In this document: positions 14,950 to 20,727 of the stretch, one piece after another
Numbering within the stretch: position 1 is the stretch's first letter
How the letters are laid out: each line of letters opens with the position of its first letter
Virus record (IMG/VR): IMGVR_UViG_3300007609_000037
Span: 1 to 46,607 of that record
Source of the DNA: a virus
Strand: one strand, 5' to 3'
Length of the DNA stretch: 46,607 nucleotides
Notes under the pieces: generated by a model
The model's database searches: none
Seen by the model: only the letters and a program-made list of their open reading frames with translations
Told to the model about the DNA's origin: nothing
Made by a program: the position numbers and the translations under genes

Positions 14950-15272
14950 CATATTTTGATATGCAATCAAGTCTACTTAAAACCAGAAGTGAGCATAATA
15001 GCATAGAGATATTTGTGCGTTAAGCACTCTCGAAGCGTTAGCGAGAGAGAGTGTGTACCCACAAGATTATCTCGTTGTTGCTATAAGCGAACGATAACCC
15101 AATGCCAATACGCATTAAACCACTAAGCAAGACTGATGACCAATATCAATTGGATAACCAAATACAATCACTAACCCCAACGGGGTCAAATAACCCCACT
15201 ACAACCTCTAAAACTCCTTTCCAAAGTTGCGTCTGTTCATAACGCACATAATTCTGCCCAATTCGCAAGTAC
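14950..15272 (+). ncRNA. Possible non-coding transcript
   Basis: About 320 bases between a good promoter and a terminator, with no convincing reading frame. It contains a hairpin at 15025-15054 (CACTCTC with GAGAGTG) and then a long C/A-rich, G-poor part with repeated CCAAT/CCAATA-like words. A small RNA is possible; an origin or packaging region cannot be excluded. Confidence 0.4.
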
Positions 15273-15273
15273 T

Positions 15274-15312
15274 AAAAAACCCGTTAAAGACTGTTAATCG
15301 ATAACGGGTTTA
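15274..15312. terminator. Bidirectional terminator
   Basis: Stem AAACCCGTTA with TAACGGGTTT, with six T on the minus side. It ends the leftward 15898-15330 operon and may also stop the rightward 14950 transcript. Confidence 0.8.
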
Positions 15313-15329
15313 TGGGAAATTCTTTACAA

Positions 15330-15650
15330 TTATGGTTCTTGGGCTTCTAGTTTTCCTAGAATTGTTTTGAGTACTTGCTTTGGAGCTTTTTCTAGCCCTA
15401 GTAAATCTTCTGCATCTGTCTGTAACCCCGTAGCGATTTCTGCTACTAATTCTTCTTTGGTTACAGGAGTCTCTCCGGTTTTTGTTTTATAACTCTGTCG
15501 CTGGTATACTCCTTCTCTGCTCAGCTTTCCAATTATCGACTTGATAGTCTTTTCGTATTTCTCTGCAAGCATCTCTACTGTATCTCTTGTGGGGTTACAG
15601 TTATATGCCTCGACCATTTCTAGTGTTTGCTCTTCTGTGTAATTTGACAT
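15330..15650 (-). CDS. HTH/SAP-like small DNA-binding protein
   Basis: 106 residues. N-terminal HTH half: YTEEQTLEMVEAYNCNPTRD, then VEMLAEKYEKTIKSIIGKLS and REGVYQ. A KTKTGETPVTKEEL linker follows, then a helical C-terminal half ending GLEKAPKQVLKTILGKL. It is closely similar to the 16348-16665 product. The C-terminal motif resembles a SAP-like or Rho-N-like helical hairpin. Probably a DNA-binding regulator. GGAGG precedes ATG; coupled to the gene upstream by TAATG. Confidence 0.75.
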   Translation of the reverse strand: MSNYTEEQTLEMVEAYNCNPTRDTVEMLAEKYEKTIKSIIGKLSREGVYQRQSYKTKTGETPVTKEELVAEIATGLQTDAEDLLGLEKAPKQVLKTILGKLEAQEP

Positions 15651-15898
15651 TAGTCCTCCATATTCAAAAAGTCTTCATCTGTTAGCGTTTGATTGGTAGC
15701 ATATAGCTTCCATAAAACCGGTACGGGGTTTTTCCAGTACTGCAACAAATTGTCAAAGATTTCCTGCTGCTCTTGTAGGTCTTCTTCGACCCCGTTGAGA
15801 TTTGCGTAAAGGCGATCCAACTCGATGTGAATCTCTTCAAGTTTCTGTAGCTGTCTTTCAATGCGGGGTTGTAGGTTAAATTCCACGACGTTCGTCAA
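15650..15898 (-). CDS. 82-residue coiled-coil protein, TTG start
   Basis: From TTG 15898 (GAGGAG seven bases upstream) it begins MTNVVEFNLQPRIERQLQ and continues as a coiled coil (LEEIHIELDRLYANLNGVEE). Function unknown; it shares a transcript with an HTH/SAP-like gene. Confidence 0.65.
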   Translation of the reverse strand: MTNVVEFNLQPRIERQLQKLEEIHIELDRLYANLNGVEEDLQEQQEIFDNLLQYWKNPVPVLWKLYATNQTLTDEDFLNMED

Positions 15899-15927
15899 AA
15901 TATTGCTCCTCTCATTTATAAGTATAT

Positions 15928-15956
15928 ATTATATCAAGGTTTGGGGAAACTGTCAA
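15928..15956 (-). promoter_or_regulatory. Sigma70 promoter for the 15898 operon
   Basis: On the minus strand, TTGACA (15951-15956), 17 bp, TATAAT (15928-15933). Confidence 0.87.
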
Positions 15957-15972
15957 GAACTTTTTTCAGGTA

Positions 15973-15996
15973 CAAAAAAACCCTCTTGCGAGGGTT
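15973..15996 (-). terminator. Terminator of the 16302 leader transcript
   Basis: In the minus direction, stem AACCCTC/GAGGGTT with a GCAA loop and seven T. Confidence 0.87.
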
Positions 15997-16302
15997 ATTA
16001 GGTTGAGGTTGCAGCGGGGAAGTATTCACTGCATATTAAAATCTTATCGTGTTAATTAACGTCCCTGATTGCCTCAAATAGGTTCATAGCTGCCGTCCCT
16101 GCCATGAAACTTCTCTCCTTTCTCAGAGAGAACCCGATAGTCCCGACTCACTATACTGGAGCCTCTGGCAGTTAACGTACTCCAGACAACGCCTTCTAAT
16201 TTACCTGTAGAGAAGGAAACAGGGCTCTGTATTAAGGGTATAGAGCGAACCCCTGCTGTATATATCTCTTCACGGGATAAGAGTCGCTAGTCACTCAAAT
16301 TT
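15997..16302 (-). ncRNA. Structured leader RNA with micro-ORF
   Basis: This transcript unit has its own promoter (16309-16338) and terminator (15973-15996) but only one 17-codon frame. The 5' part shows several stems: GCTCT/AGAGC, CCTGT/ACAGG, CTGGAG/CTCCAG and ATAGT/ACTAT. The ribosome site of the micro-ORF (AGGAGAGAA) can pair with an upstream TTCTCTC, so translation may be controlled by refolding. It could be a riboswitch, a peptide leader or a small RNA; no known class was recognised. Confidence 0.55.
16052..16105 (-). CDS. 17-residue micro-ORF
   Basis: It reads MAGTAAMNLFEAIRDVN, starting eight bases after a strong AAGGAGA site. It is the only frame in the structured leader transcript. 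Confidence 0.5.
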   Translation of the reverse strand: MAGTAAMNLFEAIRDVN

Positions 16303-16308
16303 ATGTAT

Positions 16309-16338
16309 ATTATATCGAATTCATACCAAATTTGTCAA
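16309..16338 (-). promoter_or_regulatory. Sigma70 promoter for the leader RNA
   Basis: On the minus strand, TTGACA (16333-16338), 18 bp, TATAAT (16309-16314). Confidence 0.83.
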
Positions 16339-16347
16339 GATTTATTT

Positions 16348-16665
16348 TTAGCAGCCCTGAATAAAGGCTGCTAGTTTCATTAGGTCTTGCTTAGTTGCTT
16401 TCTCAAGGCTAGGAGCTTCAGTTCCCATTCGTGATTGAATCACAGAAACTAGATCTACCTTGCGAACGATAGGCTCCCCAGTCTTTGTAGTACGTGGCTT
16501 GCTTTGGTATACGCCTTCGCGTACGAGCTTTGCAATTACACTACGAACGCTCTTTTCCCATTTGTCTGCAAATTCTTTTACAGTTTCTGTAGTAGGGTCA
16601 TCGTTGTAGGCAACCAGAAGCTCTTCAGTCATAGCGTCTGTGTAGTTTGTGTTTGTAGCTGTCAT
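16348..16665 (-). CDS. HTH/SAP-like small DNA-binding protein
   Basis: 105 residues from ATG 16665 (GGGAG upstream; an upstream ATG at 16695 is too close to the promoter). HTH half: MTEELLVAYNDDPTTETVKE, then KWEKSVRSVIAKLVREGVYQ. Basic linker, then the C-terminal motif SLEKATKQDLMKLAAFIQ. It is the closest paralogue of 15330-15650. Probably a DNA-binding regulator or nucleoid-like protein. Confidence 0.75.
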   Translation of the reverse strand: MTATNTNYTDAMTEELLVAYNDDPTTETVKEFADKWEKSVRSVIAKLVREGVYQSKPRTTKTGEPIVRKVDLVSVIQSRMGTEAPSLEKATKQDLMKLAAFIQGC

Positions 16666-16707
16666 AGTCTTTTTCTCCCGAAAAGGTTTTCTCAAATTTA
16701 TGTATAT

Positions 16708-16736
16708 ATTATAATAAGTTTTTAGGCTTTTGTCAA
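16708..16736 (-). promoter_or_regulatory. Sigma70 promoter for the 16665 gene
   Basis: On the minus strand, TTGACA (16731-16736), 17 bp, TATAAT (16708-16713). Confidence 0.87.
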
Positions 16737-17144
16737 CATCTTTTTTAACAATTTACCTTCTAACTTGTAGGCTTCTTTCTCCCAAGGCTGCTTTGAATAG
16801 GGAGTATCATTCTCTCTTGTTCCATCCTCCCAAGTCAGCACAGGACTGTATCCTAGCTTACCAGTTCGAAACTGTTTTACATGAACCATCTCGTGCAGAA
16901 CAGTAGCAAGAAGTGTTATTACATCTTTGTTGTGGAACAGTCTTACTTCATATTTCTTAAGGCTTTGTTGCAGTGTTAAACCTTCATACTGCTTGTTGCT
17001 CTTCTCCAGTTTAAGTTCTATTGAAGTCTTACCTGGTATCTTTAGAGCGTGGAAAGCGTACACAATTGTATTCAATACTGCTTCTACTTCGCTTTCTTTC
17101 CACTGCTTACTTTGTTTAATTATATCTAGCACATCGCGCCTCAA
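16722..17144 (-). CDS. SprT-like zinc metalloprotease
   Basis: 140 residues with the zincin motif TVLHEMVHVKQF (H84, E85, H88) and a likely third ligand or catalytic acid in PWEKEAYKLE (E122 or E124). The size and the HExxH helix after an alpha/beta core fit SprT-like or phage M78-like peptidases. It may cleave a host or phage protein, or act in DNA-protein crosslink repair like SPRTN; the target is unknown. No signal peptide. It overlaps the upstream gene 17116-17301. Confidence 0.75.
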   Translation of the reverse strand: MRRDVLDIIKQSKQWKESEVEAVLNTIVYAFHALKIPGKTSIELKLEKSNKQYEGLTLQQSLKKYEVRLFHNKDVITLLATVLHEMVHVKQFRTGKLGYSPVLTWEDGTRENDTPYSKQPWEKEAYKLEGKLLKKMLTKA

Positions 17145-17301
17145 TCATTCTATAGACTTCTGGAGATTCTACCATTGCATCTGCTAGCAAAGCCATCAGA
17201 GTACCTGCTACAATCATCCACTCTTCTTCCGTTCCATCTCGTACACCTTTCACTAGCTTCTTCACTAGATCATCACACTGACCGTAATCTCGTTTAGTCA
17301 T
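17116..17301 (-). CDS. 61-residue helical protein, unknown
   Basis: Contains DDLVKKLVKGVRDGTEEEW and TLMALLADAMVESPE. No family recognised. Overlaps both neighbours in the 17473-to-16722 operon. Confidence 0.55.
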   Translation of the reverse strand: MTKRDYGQCDDLVKKLVKGVRDGTEEEWMIVAGTLMALLADAMVESPEVYRMIEARCARYN

Positions 17302-17473
17302 CTTTTATCCACTCCTGATATCTTCCGTACAGAGCATCGTACTCATTGAGTTCCATCATATCTCGTACTTCGTCTTCACTCATGTACTTGATACATGCAA
17401 CCATAACTTCTCTGACGTTTAACCAGCCTTCGTCTACCAGCTCAACTAGGTCATCTCTCATTTCTTGCTCCAT
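17294..17473 (-). CDS. Conserved small phage protein, unknown
   Basis: 59 residues from ATG 17473. The segment VDEGWLNVREVMVACIKYMS and DEVRDMMELN recall unnamed small proteins of marine phages. Short 5' leader (about 11 bases) with no clear ribosome site. Confidence 0.58.
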   Translation of the reverse strand: MEQEMRDDLVELVDEGWLNVREVMVACIKYMSEDEVRDMMELNEYDALYGRYQEWIKDD

Positions 17474-17490
17474 TTTCAAAATATGTACAT

Positions 17491-17519
17491 ATTATACTAA
17501 ACTCAAAGCACTTTGTCAA
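17491..17519 (-). promoter_or_regulatory. Sigma70 promoter for the 17473 operon
   Basis: On the minus strand, TTGACA (17514-17519), 17 bp, TATAAT (17491-17496). Confidence 0.87.
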
Positions 17520-17647
17520 TAACTTTTTGAGGCTTGGTCATTAAGGGAACGCACCCTAATTCCGGGGGCCGACACGGGGTCGAAAAATGTCAAGAATTAT
17601 TTGCTACAATTTACTAAAATTTTCTACAATAATCCTCGCCCTGCCCA

Positions 17648-17698
17648 GGTTTGCCCCAATTTGCCTCGGTTTGCCACAAATCGGCGCAAATCGCTACG
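17648..17698. repeat. Helically phased TTTGCC repeats
   Basis: TTTGCC occurs three times at an exact 10-base period (17650, 17660, 17670), followed by an inverted CGGCGCAAATCG. Iteron-like or operator-like. The rest of 17520-17753 shows no gene. Confidence 0.55.
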
Positions 17699-17753
17699 GG
17701 GTCACAACAAGACCTGCCCTTTCACATTAAATTGTGAAAAATTTAAAAAAGAC

Positions 17754-17783
17754 TTGACAAACCCCGTGGGGGTCTGCTATAAT
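17754..17783 (+). promoter_or_regulatory. Sigma70 promoter P1 of the tandem pair
   Basis: TTGACA (17754-17759), 18 bp, TATAAT (17778-17783). Confidence 0.83.
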
Positions 17784-17897
17784 CGGCGCCGCCCACCATT
17801 TTGCGTTGTTTTTCAACTTTGCACTTCGGCGCCCTGGCGGGGTCGTTACAAAGACCTGCCCTTCCGGGACTAATTTCACCGAATGTCAAAAAAAGAC

Positions 17898-17926
17898 TTG
17901 ACAAACCCCGCTCGGTTTGGTACAAT
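17898..17926 (+). promoter_or_regulatory. Sigma70 promoter P2 of the tandem pair
   Basis: TTGACA (17898-17903), 17 bp, TACAAT (17921-17926). Confidence 0.82.
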
Positions 17927-17983
17927 GGCGCGAGCGACACCATCGCGTTTGCACTTCGCTTTCGCACTGGCGCCCGCGCGCCG

Positions 17984-18004
17984 AAATGAGAATGATTCTC
18001 ATTT
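17984..18004. promoter_or_regulatory. Fur-box-like palindrome 1
   Basis: The core AATGAGAATGATTCTCATT is a perfect inverted repeat extended to 21 bp. It fits the Fur 7-1-7 model (TGANAAT-N-ATTNTCA). It lies 51-71 bases downstream of the expected P2 start and 40 bp before the terminator. Confidence 0.72.
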
Positions 18005-18043
18005 GGGATCTGCCATTTTGGAATAAGCGTTTTTTTATCGGAC

Positions 18044-18088
18044 AAAAAAAATCCGCCTGGCATTTTATGTGCGAGGCGGATTTTTTTG
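18044..18088. terminator. Bidirectional terminator of the PPK2 cassette
   Basis: Stem AAAAAAATCCGCCT with AGGCGGATTTTTTT, strong in both directions. Ends the leftward PPK2 operon and the rightward P1/P2 transcripts. Confidence 0.9.
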
Positions 18089-18099
18089 TAACGAGTGTT

Positions 18100-18189
18100 T
18101 TAGAATGAAAGTAAAAAACTGATCGGTAAATAAAATGCCGTTCCAAAAACGAAAAGGAAAAGCAAAGCGGTGAAAAAGTTATTGTCCAT
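18100..18189 (-). CDS. 29-residue membrane peptide
   Basis: It starts MDNNFFTALLFLFVFGTAFY and is hydrophobic almost throughout. AGGA lies eight bases upstream and the ATG overlaps the PPK2 stop (ATGGACAATAA), so it is coupled to ppk2. Last gene before the terminator. Function unknown. Confidence 0.6.
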   Translation of the reverse strand: MDNNFFTALLFLFVFGTAFYLPISFLLSF

Positions 18190-18796
18190 TTTTGAGTTCC
18201 TGAATCAATCGTTCCAGTAAGGCAAGGCGACCGGCTTTCTTATCATTGAAATCTATGACAATCCAATCCGCGCCAATGCAATCTTCTTTTGCGAGTGTCA
18301 TTCGATCGAAAGAGTCGAGCGCGAGTTTATCGTTCGCCGAAAATTTCCAGTAAGTGAGCGGCGATTTTTTGCGCTTGTTTAATCGTTCGGCTTGCTCGTC
18401 TTTTGAAATTGAAAGATAAAATTTAATGACGCGCGTTCCAGTCTGGCGTTCCCATGGAATGACATTCGCTAGAAAATTTTGCGCTTGTCGTTCGCTGCAC
18501 CAAGCGTTGACGCGCTGCACCAATGCGCGGCTATACCATGAGCGATCAAAGAATCGAACCTGCCCGCGATTTGGTAAACGCTTGTTCCAATAGCCGAACC
18601 AATTCTTCATAGCTCGCTTAGTAGGCTTTTTTGAATGTTCAATTGAGAATAATTTTGGCGGCAGGTATTTTGTCAGCATTTTAATAGTGCCGCTTTTTCC
18701 TGCCGAGTCTCTTCCTTCGAAAACAATAGCGAGCGAGTCGCTATTGTTCTCAACCAGTCGGTTTAATTCCGCTAGTAATTTTTTCTTGCTAGGCAT
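18179..18796 (-). CDS. ppk2: Polyphosphate kinase 2 (PPK2)
   Basis: From ATG 18796 (GGAGG seven bases upstream) the 205-residue protein shows the PPK2 signature: Walker A in VFEGRDSAGKSGTIKML (28-35 core), Walker B region RFFDRSWYSRAL (82-91; family FDRSWYNRA), and the lid RLNKRKKSPLTYWKFS (139-153). It uses inorganic polyphosphate to phosphorylate nucleotides, or the reverse. Shorter than many cellular PPK2s but the core is complete. In a phage it could make NTPs from host polyphosphate stores. It lies in the Fur-box-flanked operon with a phosphatase and an exonuclease. Confidence 0.9.
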   Translation of the reverse strand: MPSKKKLLAELNRLVENNSDSLAIVFEGRDSAGKSGTIKMLTKYLPPKLFSIEHSKKPTKRAMKNWFGYWNKRLPNRGQVRFFDRSWYSRALVQRVNAWCSERQAQNFLANVIPWERQTGTRVIKFYLSISKDEQAERLNKRKKSPLTYWKFSANDKLALDSFDRMTLAKEDCIGADWIVIDFNDKKAGRLALLERLIQELKNGQ

Positions 18797-19463
18797 TAAC
18801 GATCCTCCAAGGCATTGCAGATTTTTTGTTGTAAGGAATTTTTGCGCCAGTAGCAAAGCATCGCGCTAGAATTTCGGTCTCGATTATCGCATCGCTCAAA
18901 GCGGTATGGTCTTCAATGAATCCCCAGTTACCCGCGCAAAAGCGGTAAGCGTATTCCGCGCCTGTGCGAATATTTCCGGCATCGCTCACCCATCCCTGAG
19001 CCTGTGCAAGCTCTTTGTAAAGGCGAGTATTCAGTTTTGTCTCACAGGCGAATTGCCAAATGCAGAGCTGGTCGAGCGAGTGAGGTAGAACCTTATCGGT
19101 GAAGCCTAGCGCCTTATGAGTGTTACGCATTACGCGAGTGTCAAACGGCAGATTATAGGCAGCGAGAATATTAACGCCATGCTTTAAAATATCCGATCGC
19201 ATTGTTTCAATGATTGTTGTCCAAGCGGTCAATTTAATGTCGCCGCGTTGCAGCATTGGAGCATAGTGCGAAAATATTTTGCCCGCATAAAATGCGCCCA
19301 TCATCTTCTTGGCATCGGTGAAAATTTCCTCGACAAGCCAATTGCGAGTGCAAGCAATGTTGCCGCGCTTGTCCGTGATAGTGTAGCCGATATCGTAAAC
19401 CGAGCCAGTGAGATCCGCGGTCTCGGTGTCGAGAACCATAATTATTTTTTTCGTGTTATTCAT
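18789..19463 (-). CDS. DnaQ/RNase T-like 3'-5' exonuclease (DEDDh)
   Basis: 224 residues with ExoI VLDTETADL (D12, E14), ExoII AAYNLPFDTRVM (D108) and ExoIII DHTALSDAIIE (H186, D191), the full DEDDh set. Extra segments (about 40-90, 125-180) suggest a phage-specific domain. It probably trims DNA or RNA 3' ends; nucleotide recycling fits the neighbours (HAD phosphatase, PPK2). The ATG overlaps the HAD stop, and the stop overlaps the PPK2 start. Confidence 0.87.
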   Translation of the reverse strand: MNNTKKIIMVLDTETADLTGSVYDIGYTITDKRGNIACTRNWLVEEIFTDAKKMMGAFYAGKIFSHYAPMLQRGDIKLTAWTTIIETMRSDILKHGVNILAAYNLPFDTRVMRNTHKALGFTDKVLPHSLDQLCIWQFACETKLNTRLYKELAQAQGWVSDAGNIRTGAEYAYRFCAGNWGFIEDHTALSDAIIETEILARCFATGAKIPYNKKSAMPWRIVNA

Positions 19464-19942
19464 TAGAGCGACTCCCTAGCATTGCAAGCGGTAGCATTGT
19501 TTACCATTATTCCCGAAGCGGAAAGCATGTCGATAACCTCTAGATTATCGTCAAACATCTCACAGCGCGAAGCGAAGCCTCGCCAAGATAGCGAGAGTTT
19601 ATTCGCAAGCTCGTACAGCTTACAGAATTTTAGCATCGCATCGCCGCGCTGATCGCCTTCCTCTCGTGAAACCATAAACTCATAACGAAGCCCATGGGAT
19701 TCGAGAAACTCATAATCCGCGCCGCTCATTACGCGAGCCGTGCAAACGATGATAAAATTGTCGCGGATATCTTGAACGGCTCGCCAGTGATCGGCAAGCG
19801 GTAGGAGTGTATCGGCGAAAATTTTCTCGCGTGTGCAGTTTTCGCGCCAGTGATTGAGGTCGAGAGAACCGTCCAAGCGAGTAAGTTTTCGGTGGTCGCT
19901 GTTGACGATTGTGCCATCGAGATCAAAGATAGTGAAAATCAT
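19463..19942 (-). CDS. HAD-family phosphatase
   Basis: 159 residues. Motif I FDLDGT (D7 nucleophile, D9), motif II IIVCTAR (T68), probable motif III lysine K105 and motif IV MFDDNLEVID (D131, D132). This resembles the 3'-phosphatase domain of T4 polynucleotide kinase and small nucleotidases. It may remove phosphates from nucleotides or DNA/RNA ends. ATG overlaps the stop of the membrane frame (ATGA). Confidence 0.82.
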   Translation of the reverse strand: MIFTIFDLDGTIVNSDHRKLTRLDGSLDLNHWRENCTREKIFADTLLPLADHWRAVQDIRDNFIIVCTARVMSGADYEFLESHGLRYEFMVSREEGDQRGDAMLKFCKLYELANKLSLSWRGFASRCEMFDDNLEVIDMLSASGIMVNNATACNARESL

Positions 19943-20112
19943 AATATATAACCTGTAATTCCAATAATGTTAAGAGCGATTAAGTTTGCTGTCTTGTTGC
20001 GTATTGCTTGGATTGTGAGAAGCGCCAAACCTGTCGCTGCTAATGCCTTGCCTTCTGGCGAGTCGATAATGAAAGGGGCGACGGCAAGAGCCGCCGCGCC
20101 TGTCCAATCTAA
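19939..20112 (-). CDS. Small membrane protein without a visible start codon
   Basis: The frame encodes TGAAALAVAPFIIDSPEGKA, then LAATGLALLTIQAIRNKTAN and a hydrophobic end (LIALNIIGITGYIL), about 57 residues with two membrane segments. The stop overlaps the HAD ATG (TTATGA), as in coupled genes. The open frame continues upstream into the HTH/SAP gene, but no ATG, GTG or TTG lies in the right place. Options are a non-standard start, a ribosomal frameshift from the upstream gene, or a sequence error. Confidence 0.5.
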   Translation of the reverse strand, partial: LDWTGAAALAVAPFIIDSPEGKALAATGLALLTIQAIRNKTANLIALNIIGITGYIL

Positions 20113-20417
20113 CCCGCTGAGAGTGAGTCTAGCAAGTTTGCCAAGCTCTGAGCGGTCGCTTTCTCTAGTCCGCTCAGTTTGGCGTTGGTCTTTTTTGCGA
20201 TGGCATCTACCAATTGCGATTTTGTTGCGCCTTTCGCGCGTTTTGCAGCCGGTGCTTTGGCAATATATTCGATGCCTTCGGCTTTGGCTTTTGCTATAAT
20301 AGATTGAGTCGAAGCAAGCTTAAAATCGCTGTCATTCGCGATCAATGCTTTCACAGTATCGAGCGAGAGAGGAGCGGCTTTGACCATTGTGTCAAGCATT
20401 TTCTTTGAGTATTCCAT
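20109..20417 (-). CDS. HTH/SAP-like small DNA-binding protein in the Fur-flanked operon
   Basis: 102 residues from ATG 20417 (GGAG seven bases upstream; the TTG at 20429 is disfavoured). It shares the family plan: helical N-terminal half (KKMLDTMVKAAPLSLDTVKA, then TQSIIAKAKAEG), basic linker (KAPAAKRAKGATKSQL), and the motif GLEKATAQSLANLLDSLSAG. The linker plus C-terminal part resembles a SAP or Rho-N-like hairpin. It is the first gene of the cassette operon and may bind its own control region. A Fur-like box lies just upstream of its ribosome site. Confidence 0.72.
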   Translation of the reverse strand: MEYSKKMLDTMVKAAPLSLDTVKALIANDSDFKLASTQSIIAKAKAEGIEYIAKAPAAKRAKGATKSQLVDAIAKKTNAKLSGLEKATAQSLANLLDSLSAG

Positions 20418-20427
20418 AATTTTCTCC

Positions 20428-20447
20428 AATTGAGAATGATTCTCGTT
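20428..20447. promoter_or_regulatory. Fur-box-like palindrome 2
   Basis: TTGAGAATGATTCTCGTTT: TGAGAAT-G-ATTCTCG, 14 of 15 core positions symmetrical. It lies just upstream of the ribosome site of the cassette operon. Confidence 0.7.
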
Positions 20448-20483
20448 TAGTCCTGAGCGACCCCATGCCGTCTCAGTGATGTA

Positions 20484-20511
20484 ATCTTAGCAAATTGGGC
20501 GAGGAGTGCAA
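20484..20511 (-). promoter_or_regulatory. Probable promoter 1 of the cassette operon
   Basis: On the minus strand, TTGCAC (20506-20511), 16 bp, TAAGAT (20484-20489), followed by ATTAC. Its -10 region repeats that of the next promoter. Confidence 0.6.
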
Positions 20512-20573
20512 GCATTATTTTGTATCAGTTTGTACCAGTTTTGTCTGCTTGCGCGTTCCCGTCCAACAAAGTA

Positions 20574-20602
20574 ATCATAGCAAAATGAGCCAAAAAGAAC
20601 AA
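20574..20602 (-). promoter_or_regulatory. Probable promoter 2 of the cassette operon
   Basis: On the minus strand, TTGTTC (20597-20602), 17 bp, TATGAT (20574-20579). A tandem copy of the element 90 bp downstream (shared TTTGCTAxGATTAC). Confidence 0.6.
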
Positions 20603-20685
20603 TGAAAAATTTCGATAATAAATCGAATTTTCGCATAGAAAAACGATCGTTCTGCAAGTCACATGAAATGCCAGGAGGGGGCGGT

Positions 20686-20704
20686 AATGAGACTCATTCT
20701 CATT
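20686..20704. promoter_or_regulatory. Fur-box-like palindrome 3
   Basis: AATGAGACTCATTCTCATT; differs from palindrome 1 by one symmetrical position (and the centre). It is flanked by a GCGCGC segment, as box 1 is, in inverted orientation. Confidence 0.65.
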
Positions 20705-20727
20705 TGGAGCTCGCGCGCTCCCCCACA

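Larger units (their letters stand above)
17701..17966 (+). repeat. Tandem duplication, about 144-bp unit, each with a promoter
   Basis: Two copies share GGGTC...AAGACCTGCCCTT, then AAAAAGACTTGACAAACCCC, a -10 box, and a downstream GGCGC...GCACTTCG. The -35 boxes are 144 bp apart. Confidence 0.7.
17790..18088 (+). ncRNA. Candidate small RNAs from P1 and P2
   Basis: Two promoters fire toward a terminator at 18044-18088, and no credible gene lies between. Expected transcripts are about 300 and 155 bases. The sequence is GC-rich and starts with inverted GGCGCC elements. The Fur-like palindrome (17984-18004) lies inside the transcribed part. Confidence 0.45.

Noticed and set aside
15650-16695. 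Glutamine (Downstream-peptide) riboswitch in the leader
   Set aside because: The setting fits (short downstream peptide), but I could not find its conserved core words in the sequence.
17743-18146. Overlapping open frames of 60-106 codons on both strands
   Set aside because: They lie over duplicated promoters and a terminator, lack ribosome sites and read as low-complexity Arg/Ser-rich sequence, so they are probably chance frames in GC-rich DNA.
18687-20408. Plus-strand frames across the exonuclease and HAD genes
   Set aside because: Shadows of genes with complete catalytic motifs on the other strand.
17984-20704. Fur-like palindromes as ends of a transposon
   Set aside because: Boxes 1 and 3 are in inverted orientation, but no transposase or target duplication is visible, and the match to the Fur model explains them better.
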